Program-made: the position numbers and the translations under genes
Assembly (NCBI GenBank): GCA_032718475.1
Contig: JAUCBJ010003761.1
Coordinates: 1 to 47,647 of the forward strand
DNA length: 47,647 nt
Reading direction: 5' to 3'
From: Nemertoderma westbladi
Lineage: Eukaryota; Xenacoelomorpha; Nemertodermatida; Nemertodermatidae
Notes under the pieces: model-generated
What the model was told of the DNA's origin: nothing
Database searches by the model: none
What the model saw: only the letters and a program-made list of their open reading frames with translations
Shown: positions 41,229 to 47,647 of the stretch, piece by piece
Position numbering within the stretch: position 1 is the first letter of the stretch
How the letters are laid out: the number at the start of each line of letters is the position of its first letter

Positions 41229-43775
41229 TTTTATTGCCTTCTTAAATTGCGGTTCGCTGAACTCTTCTCCTATTTCCTTCTCGGAGAGAAACTTAGATTC
41301 CTCATCGAGTGCTTGGAAGGATCTCCCAAGTTAATGGCGTTAAAGTTTATTGGACATCCAGATGGATTAAGACAAGTTTGGGATACACTAAACATCAGGT
41401 ATGGTAATAGGACTAACATAGCTAGGTATTTATATGCGAAATTAATGGCGCCCCGAAAGTTTCTTAGCAGCGGGATTATAGAGTTTTCTGATGAGATTCA
41501 GGAGATCTGTAGACAATTAGATTGGCTAGGTAAGTCTCATGAATACCAGAATTCTATGGTTGTAGGAGCCTTAGCATCTACTTTGCCCAAGGGTGGAGTA
41601 GGTACACGCTGGGACAAGAAAGTGTTATATATGATGGAACAACAACGACGAGACCCTACCATGGCTGATCTCATGTCATTCTTAGATGGAGAGGTAAAAT
41701 TACAGCTCCTAAAGCAGTCCAGAGAGAAGACACCGGAAAATAAGGTAAGTGAGAAACCCGTTTCTAGGAGAAAGGTAATACCAGTGTGTTATACAGACGA
41801 CGGCGAAAGCCAGGCTTCTCAAGAGGAAGACAGCGGGAAAGACACTGAAAGATCTTACTATGACAACAAAGCGCCTAAGGAAGTAAGTAAATTCAAGTCT
41901 CGAACCAATGACAGGAGAGAACAGGTAAGAAAAACTCCCCCTACGTCTCCTAAGAGAATTCAGGTAAGAAAGCCCGAAGAAAGAACGAGTGTGCACAATG
42001 TTATTCAAAATAAGGTAAGTAACATCAAACCGAAATGTGTGCTATGTGACGGGACCCACCGTTTGAATATGTGTGATGAATTCCTAAAGAAATCATTAAC
42101 GGATAGACGGGAAGTCATGTGGGATAAGCGGTTGTGTTATAATTGCCTCAGACAAGGACACCAATGGCGAACCTGTTACTCCGACACAAGGTGTGCAAAG
42201 TGCGGTGCGAAACATCATATCTTGTTGCACACTGAATTCGAGCGAAACAGCCAGAGTCAGGTAAGTGATTCCGAACTACATGTCCAATTCAGTGATGTGA
42301 ACGACACTGACCAAAGTTCTGAGATGGAAGGATTCTATACGGATGAATTCTCCGACGAAAATGAATCCTGTTACATGATAAATACCGCAGTGTATCGAGC
42401 ACTTACGTATGAAAAAGACACAGACAGCGACCTCACCCTAACTAATTCTGACCAACAACCATCTTGGAAAGCACCAACTTCCAATGTAGGAATCCGAGAA
42501 TTTCCCGTAGTGCAGTTGAGGGTCCACGGACCTAAAAGGAGTTATATAGTGAACGCCCTCCTTGACTCCGGTAGCACAGGAACATTCATCGACAAAGAAC
42601 TAGCCGAAGACATCTTTGCTGGACAACCCAAGTTCCGAACTAAGTTAAACATGTCAGGAATTATGCAGGTTTGGAAATCTACAGTAATAGCGGATTATTA
42701 TGTAGGTGCGTTGTCCACCCCCCAGGATGAACTAGGAGAACACAGCATAAGGTCAGTAAAAATGGTGGCGATAAAGAACTTCGCTACCAGCCAAGTAGAA
42801 CCTTATAACTGGGATGAGGACGATTCCACCCAGCAGCTTAATATACCTAGATTCAACACAGACTACCCTGGAGTGCAAATACTCATCGGCCAAAATGCGC
42901 ATGAGGCGCTTGAGACATTGGAGAAACGGCCTGCTCAACCGCAACCACTACAAGCCTATGCGGGAAGAACTAGAGTAGGTTGGTACCTTACTGGCCCTTC
43001 CCGTAGAACTCTCATAGAAAGGTTACCAAAAGAACGGGTATACCAAGTAAGTGAATGGGAAGCGGAGAGCAGTGAGGTAGACGACCCAACTGAGGGAACA
43101 CCATACTCCTCAGATAATGACGATATTAACTCCAATGTAGATCAATGGAGACATTGTCCCGAGACGATTAATCTAACCGACATCGCTTCCCGAGGAGCAA
43201 CTCCTCAAGAACTGACAGATACTCCAGACTGGTTAGGTGGACCCGACTTCCTAAGTAAAGAAGATGAATGGCCTCCCCATCTTACCACGGCTGAGATTAG
43301 ACAAGCCAAGGGAGCGGAGAAAGTCGAACCTAAAACCCGGACGAGTAAATCAAGGCTATTTAAACCCGTGATAGATCTGTCTGTATTACACATTGCCAGG
43401 GACGACGCTGTGGATCTAAACTTCCCCACCGCGAACCGATCTGTTGTGGAGATCAGAGAGAGAGACTGGAGATCTGGAACACCAGACGTCTCGCCGGGAC
43501 TCTCACCTCTCCTGCCGGGAGCGATGGACCACTATAGATCCTGGAATCGGCTTTGTAAGGCCGTCGTGTATTTGAAGCGATGTTTCTATCGTCACTATTC
43601 CAGGACGAAGAGGAAACCTGGAATTGTCTTCGAGACACAGCAGTTCAATCGCCCAGTTGGTCGTTTATGGTTACTGGAAAGAGACCGAGAACTGTCCGGA
43701 AACTATGGAAGGCAAGATACTCTTCCCACGACCACCTCCCTAATCCAACAAACATCTAGGGACTCCCCAGCTTAG
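41229..43775 (+). CDS. BEL/Pao-type Gag-zinc-knuckle-protease polyprotein lacking RT and integrase
   Basis: The frame is open from 41229 with no ATG until 41334; homology begins upstream of that ATG, so the true N terminus is missing or spliced. Counting from 41247 (842 codons): a Gag region of DUF1759 type (KLRFLIECLEGSPKLMALKF), a charged linker (about 160-260), three zinc-knuckle groups (CVLCDGTHRLNMC, LCYNCLRQGHQWRTC, CAKCGAKHHILLH; about 265-330), aspartic protease NALLDSGSTGTFIDKE (about 438-452), then TRVGWYLTGPSRRTLIERLP. Near residue 630 it passes directly to DQWRHCPETINLTDIASRGA and GGPDFLSKEDEWP, the region normally after RNase H, and to YRSWNRLCKAVVYL. RT, most of RNase H and integrase are absent, yet the frame is unbroken. 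LTRs were not found by eye. Confidence 0.82.
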   Translation, partial: FYCLLKLRFAELFSYFLLGEKLRFLIECLEGSPKLMALKFIGHPDGLRQVWDTLNIRYGNRTNIARYLYAKLMAPRKFLSSGIIEFSDEIQEICRQLDWLGKSHEYQNSMVVGALASTLPKGGVGTRWDKKVLYMMEQQRRDPTMADLMSFLDGEVKLQLLKQSREKTPENKVSEKPVSRRKVIPVCYTDDGESQASQEEDSGKDTERSYYDNKAPKEVSKFKSRTNDRREQVRKTPPTSPKRIQVRKPEERTSVHNVIQNKVSNIKPKCVLCDGTHRLNMCDEFLKKSLTDRREVMWDKRLCYNCLRQGHQWRTCYSDTRCAKCGAKHHILLHTEFERNSQSQVSDSELHVQFSDVNDTDQSSEMEGFYTDEFSDENESCYMINTAVYRALTYEKDTDSDLTLTNSDQQPSWKAPTSNVGIREFPVVQLRVHGPKRSYIVNALLDSGSTGTFIDKELAEDIFAGQPKFRTKLNMSGIMQVWKSTVIADYYVGALSTPQDELGEHSIRSVKMVAIKNFATSQVEPYNWDEDDSTQQLNIPRFNTDYPGVQILIGQNAHEALETLEKRPAQPQPLQAYAGRTRVGWYLTGPSRRTLIERLPKERVYQVSEWEAESSEVDDPTEGTPYSSDNDDINSNVDQWRHCPETINLTDIASRGATPQELTDTPDWLGGPDFLSKEDEWPPHLTTAEIRQAKGAEKVEPKTRTSKSRLFKPVIDLSVLHIARDDAVDLNFPTANRSVVEIRERDWRSGTPDVSPGLSPLLPGAMDHYRSWNRLCKAVVYLKRCFYRHYSRTKRKPGIVFETQQFNRPVGRLWLLERDRELSGNYGRQDTLPTTTSLIQQTSRDSPA

Positions 43776-45407
43776 TAGCGTATGGAGTGGGTGTGTGACC
43801 ATATTATTTTATATTCTTATTATTTTATATTTATGTATGTATTATTATGTAATTTTATTATAATCGTTTTCTTTAATTTTATTTAGTAGAATGTTATTTT
43901 AGCGATTATTTAGTAGATTAGTGCAATATATATTAGTGTTTATTACTTAATTACTTACATATTATATATTTAGAGCGACGGCGAGAAATAATTATTTTTC
44001 TCTTTCCTTACTGTCCGTATTACATTACAAATACGTAACTACAGTAAGATGAAATATCCGTACTTATTAAAGTACAATAAAGCTCCTAATATATTCAAGT
44101 ATTATTGGTAAAGTAGAGTATTAGGAATGCAAAATTCAGATCCTCGTGTCTCGGCTAAACCAAGCTCTGGGTAGACCTTGGAAACGACTTGCCTCTTCTC
44201 ACTGACATTGCTTCGTGCGATATTGCTCTCATACCGTATATTAAATAATACATATAGTAGCGTGATGTCCCTTTAACAGTAGCGTATAACGCAAAATAAA
44301 TCTGTTAAACCCTTTGACCATCTGTAATTCTAGTCGATTAAGATATCGCGGCACCCACCGATATACTTGAAAGACAAAATTCTAGAATCAGTGGTTAACG
44401 TCCCCAGACAAGTTCTGGAATAAACTGGTGCCCACCCTAAATATTAACTATTAATATTTATAAAATCAGTCAAAATTTAGATCCTTTAAAATTCTAGTCA
44501 ATTAAGATATCGTAGCACTTACCGATATTCTTAAAAGGACCAATTTCCTAGAATCAAGGATCCTAGTCCCCAGACATGTTCTGGAATAAAATTGTGTCTA
44601 TTTAATATTAAATAATAAAATTTACGGGAATAAATTTAAATTCATATTTTAATGAATTTGATAAATTGTCATTTTTATGCAATTTATAACATTCCCAAAA
44701 TTCCATTAATTAATAGATCATGGGAGCGGAGATTCACTCTATTAAGTGTATTAGTGTGCGAGAATCTCCAATATATAGTCAATAGCCGATAAAATTCATA
44801 AAATCATGTATAAAGAGGAATATTGACAATTAAAGAATTACTATTAAATAGCATCCCAGATCTGTATGCATGGGAATTACCCTAATTCTACCGCTAGCTT
44901 TCCATAATGTCACCATGGCAACAACCACGCTAGAATTAGAAGTGAGTTAAAAGAACAATAAAGCTTGCCCATTGAATAGCATAAGGAATAAATAGCACAC
45001 TGCTAGTATCCCAGGATACCCAATAATAACGTGGCATTCTGGAAGGCACTGACTAACGTACAAATGGCCCGAATGTGTACAATTTGTGACAGTTGCGTGG
45101 AATTTGTGCGTTTATAGGTGAATGTTACTACTAAAGTGTGTTTACAGTAGCGAGTCGCAATTGTGAAAGTAGCCCTAACTCTCCAGTAAGAACCTGAAGT
45201 AAATCTAAGCCTTTGGGACGGACGGTGGAGTGACTCGCGCTGGTTGTTGTGGTCGTTGTGCAGCTACGACGTTGACGATAGGCACATCGGCGAAAGTACA
45301 CCAGCGCTGAGGATCTTGCGCTGTCCGGGGGCCGAGAGGGGTAGGCAGCGACGCCCGCTAGCCTAAATACAAACTCATTATAATATTGATAAACTCATAT
45401 AGCAGAT
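43776..45407. other. AT-rich interval with a duplicated segment and GC-richer leader
   Basis: 43776-44300 is AT-rich without coding. 44327-44600 holds two copies of a segment of about 108 bases. 45060-45390 is richer in GC (GGACGGACGGTGGAGTGACT, CTGTCCGGGGGCCGAGAGGG) and leads into the ATG at 45408; it may be a promoter or 5' untranslated region. Confidence 0.55.
44327..44600. repeat. Imperfect direct repeat, period 164
   Basis: ATTCTAGTCGATTAAGATAT (44327) and ATTCTAGTCAATTAAGATAT (44491) start two copies. Both continue through ACCGATAT, CTAGAATCA and end near GTCCCCAGACAWGTTCTGGA. Divergence is moderate, so the duplication is not recent. Confidence 0.85.
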
Positions 45408-45773
45408 ATGACTGAGTTGATAGAAGATGATCTTGGTATCAGGGAGCGATATATTCTACCTTTACAAGCGTTTGTTGATAGCTTGATACGCGGCGACGCT
45501 GGTCCAACTACCCCGGAGGACGATGGTCGTTATATCGAACCGCCGATGTCCCAGGAGCAACTTACACGTGAATTGGACTATAGAAAATTCACTGCTCGCT
45601 ATACGCATTGTAATGGTACGTATATGGACTTCTTAACTACTGGCCATCCTATCGATTTACACGATACGGACGATATCGACACCGAAAGGGAAATGGTCCT
45701 GTTTAAATATCATACCCAGCGGAGTCGGAACAATAAATTGAGAATCGAATGCGAAAATTCTATTCGAAATTGA
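45408..45773 (+). CDS. Unrecognised protein, N-terminal part
   Basis: A 121-codon ATG frame (MTELIEDDLGIRERYILPLQ), acidic, with LTRELDYRKFTARYTHCNGT and a basic end. The frame reads on as LERKDVKEPDKHGNSNVYLK after the TGA, so this is probably the start of a longer broken gene. I recognise no family. The absence of RT, zinc-knuckle or protease motifs leaves both host and mobile-element origins open. Confidence 0.45.
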   Translation: MTELIEDDLGIRERYILPLQAFVDSLIRGDAGPTTPEDDGRYIEPPMSQEQLTRELDYRKFTARYTHCNGTYMDFLTTGHPIDLHDTDDIDTEREMVLFKYHTQRSRNNKLRIECENSIRN

Positions 45774-46760
45774 CTCGAAAGAAAAGACGTTAAAGAACCG
45801 GATAAACACGGTAACTCCAACGTATATTTGAAATTCTTGAGAGAAACATTGTAAAACCGAATAAATATCACCCGCGTTTCCCCTACAAGACGTGCGTCTT
45901 TGGTATTATTGCAATGAATGCCCAAGACCCAACCAACAAACGGAAAGACATAAACATCCATAGAGACGTTGCTTTAAACACGGTTTTACTCGCTATATTT
46001 ACGGGAGTTTCGAGCGAAACTTGTTCGATGTATCACCGACGCTCGCTCGACTCAAACGATCCTTAAATAAACCTATGATCCGAGTTCCGGAATACTCGGT
46101 CAGACCTCCTCATTCCCTAGTTAGACCTCAGACTCTTGATCCTAATAGTATCACGGATCCTCCCAAACTGTCCTCACTGTTCAAAGATCTAGTGTTACTC
46201 AAACAGTTAGTCGGTGGCACTCCGGTTGTGGGCTCCCTAAATATTCGCCCATCTTACCTAGTCGGATTGGGACGCAGACATCTAATATCGCCATTCAACC
46301 GTGTCATCGTCCCTGTTTAACCCGATACAACCTGTCACCGAGGCGGAGGAAAGAGTTATACGAAACGCGTTGGACACTATTCGTCAAAAGATCGGAAAAT
46401 GAACCTACAATTGTTTAGAGAAACGTAAATTACAGTAGCAAGTCCAAGCGGTAAACGAATTAACTTTATCTCAGTTCGATCAAGAAATTCAGAATCTCTA
46501 AGAAGATATCGAACTTGGACGACCCTATTCTCTGCAAGAGTTTTGGACGAACGCATCCAACGATAAGCGGAGGAAAATCAGCTCGAGGAGAAGCATATCG
46601 AAATGGACGAGACATCGACCGTAACCCTAAACCTTCAGATGCAATTGTATTGCACTCTTTACCCAGGAGTTATAGCCCTCCTAGTAAAGTGGCTCGCCCC
46701 AAAGAGAAAAGGACTCTTGCTAGCCTCCAAAAAACTGCGTAAACGCCGTCCGCGCAAGAA
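45774..46760 (+). pseudogene. Downstream remainder of the unrecognised gene, frameshifted
   Basis: Coding-like pieces alternate between frames: AMNAQDPTNKRKDINIHRDV, ARLKRSLNKPMIRVPEYSVR, LVGLGRRHLISPFNRVIVPV, PVTEAEERVIRNALDTIRQK, NELTLSQFDQEIQNL and a basic end, KRRPRKKN. The last pieces look helical, possibly a coiled coil. At least four breaks separate them. No family is assigned and no joined product is implied. Confidence 0.4.
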
Positions 46761-46859
46761 AAACTAACTGTTTAGAGTATTTTTATATTTTAGAAACTGT
46801 GATTTTTTATATTTTATAGACTTAAATCCCATTTTCTGGGAGCGGTGTAAAAGCTTTTG

Positions 46860-47010
46860 CGGAATTAGCCGGTTATTTTCCCCGTAAAGTACTCTGTAAT
46901 TGGTTTAACAGGCATAAAAAGCCGTATCCTTACTGTACTGGTGTTTTAGGGGACATAAAAAGCTATTTCTTCTGTATGTGTACTTTAGCGGACATAATTA
47001 GCAATTCTAT
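46860..47010. repeat. Short tandem repeats of about 40 bp
   Basis: GGCATAAAAAGCCGTATCCT (46911), GGACATAAAAAGCTATTTCT (46952) and GGACATAATTAGC (46991) start successive units, each followed by a TACT..GT.TTTTAG-like end. Confidence 0.65.
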
Positions 47011-47069
47011 GACGCAATGCGCTAGATCCTCTTGAAACAGTGTAGTTACTATGACGACAGCTAACAGCT

Positions 47070-47205
47070 GAGCTGTACACGTGTAGCTTTTCCCTTGTTC
47101 TCTGGTGTTTCTTTGTTCGGTCAACCAATCAGAGCGATTCTCCTGCTTTTTGTGCAGAAACCTCCGGGAAATCGCGCAATGCATTATGGGTCAATGTTTA
47201 CATTT
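47070..47205. promoter_or_regulatory. Promoter-like stretch near the right edge
   Basis: It contains a TACACGTGTA palindrome with an E-box CACGTG (47077-47082), a CCAAT box (AACCAATCAGAGCG, 47123-47136), and CGGGAAATCGCGC followed by GCATTATGGG. The clustering and higher GC fit a promoter for a gene beyond the right edge, but direction and target are unknown. Confidence 0.35.
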
Positions 47206-47647
47206 TGTCCTGAGCCCAGAAGATCGGCTTTTGGAATCTCTGTGTTTTCAGTCTTTAGCCCAACATTAGTAGGCTTAATTATAGAATGTATATCTGTTAT
47301 CAAACCAAACTCATCTCACAACTCACTCACCTAATCATATTGTCAACTACAAACACCGCATTTTTACTGCTATTTACTGTCGGTTATTCATTATATCTGT
47401 TGATGGAATATTATTATATTGGAGAATATCAATCAATAATCAGACACCCCAATCTTCTTGATATACTGAAGGTTAGAGAGACCGGTTACATATAACGATT
47501 GCGACTTACATTAAAGTGGTTTTGAAGTGAATCTAATGCTATTTCATAGGCCCTACATGTATTGGTTGTTGTTCTCTTTATATGTGACTAAAATTAGTGA
47601 AGGTCGGCAGATCGGTGTGCAGCATTGTGCAGTATTGTGTATGATTG
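47206..47647. other. No gene recognised
   Basis: Small open frames (60-80 codons) occur but show no domain or splice context. GTGCAGCATTGTGCAGTATT-type words repeat at the very end. Confidence 0.5.

Noticed and set aside
45710-45961. 83-codon minus-strand frame
   Set aside because: It is antisense to the plus-strand coding-like pieces and has no recognisable features.

Overview
This is animal nuclear DNA, most likely from a marine or other invertebrate. There are no bacterial-style operons. Coding capacity is broken by an intron with consensus GT-AG sites. Most recognisable sequence comes from eukaryotic retroelements: RTE-like and other LINEs, a Penelope-like element, Ty3/gypsy, BEL/Pao and tRNA-derived SINEs, together with satellites and hairpin DNA elements. 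The sequence is AT-rich, and the octamer TAGGCCTA is over-represented. I cannot name the species.

Left third (1-15.4 kb): a partial RTE-like LINE runs off the left edge (family B). A second RTE-like family (family A, 1098-2868) abuts a decayed ABC-transporter (ABCC-type) nucleotide-binding domain at 2869-3611. Then come a SINE candidate, a 310-bp duplicated block, AT-rich degenerate repeats, a Penelope-like GIY-YIG fragment with an inverted partial copy, a possible LINE ORF1 relic, and a probable host gene at 9644-10345 for a secreted, GPI-anchor-like Ly6/three-finger-type protein. At 10.56-13.47 kb one family A insertion is split into an inverted 5' half and a direct 3' half, the twin-priming signature. 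A family B fragment sits inside its 3' half, flanked by a near-perfect 14-bp target-site duplication.

Middle (15.4-28.7 kb): LINE fragments of at least three further kinds, a tRNA-headed SINE, and a 24-bp satellite (16 units). The second probable host gene is a two-exon gene on the minus strand (exon 1 23945-24130, exon 2 21206-22114). It resembles sine oculis-binding protein (SOBP): an FCS zinc finger, a proline/isoleucine tract, and a PLDLS motif like those bound by the co-repressor CtBP. Its intron has collected family A and B fragments and a minisatellite rich in splice-donor-like motifs. A 35-bp satellite built of seven pentamers fills 26.5-28.05 kb.

Right third (28.7-47.6 kb): a decayed Ty3/gypsy element with both LTRs (29105-33456); a 362-bp inverted-repeat transposon with 20-bp perfect termini and 6-bp target duplications; a foldback-like structure whose right arm is a 29-bp satellite of about 40 units; a 236-bp hairpin element; more family A and B copies; a PHD-finger-like exon; and an intact 2.5-kb frame encoding a BEL/Pao Gag-zinc-knuckle-protease joined in frame to the end of RNase H, with reverse transcriptase and integrase missing. 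A broken gene of unknown identity (45408-46760) and a promoter-like stretch close the window.

The genes do not form a pathway. The window is a layered transposon graveyard around two probable host genes (Ly6-like and SOBP-like) and two possible host relics (ABCC and PHD). The most informative structures are the twin-primed and nested RTE insertions, the new inverted-repeat and foldback elements, and the RT-less BEL frame. All homology calls come from reading motifs by eye; no database search was run.
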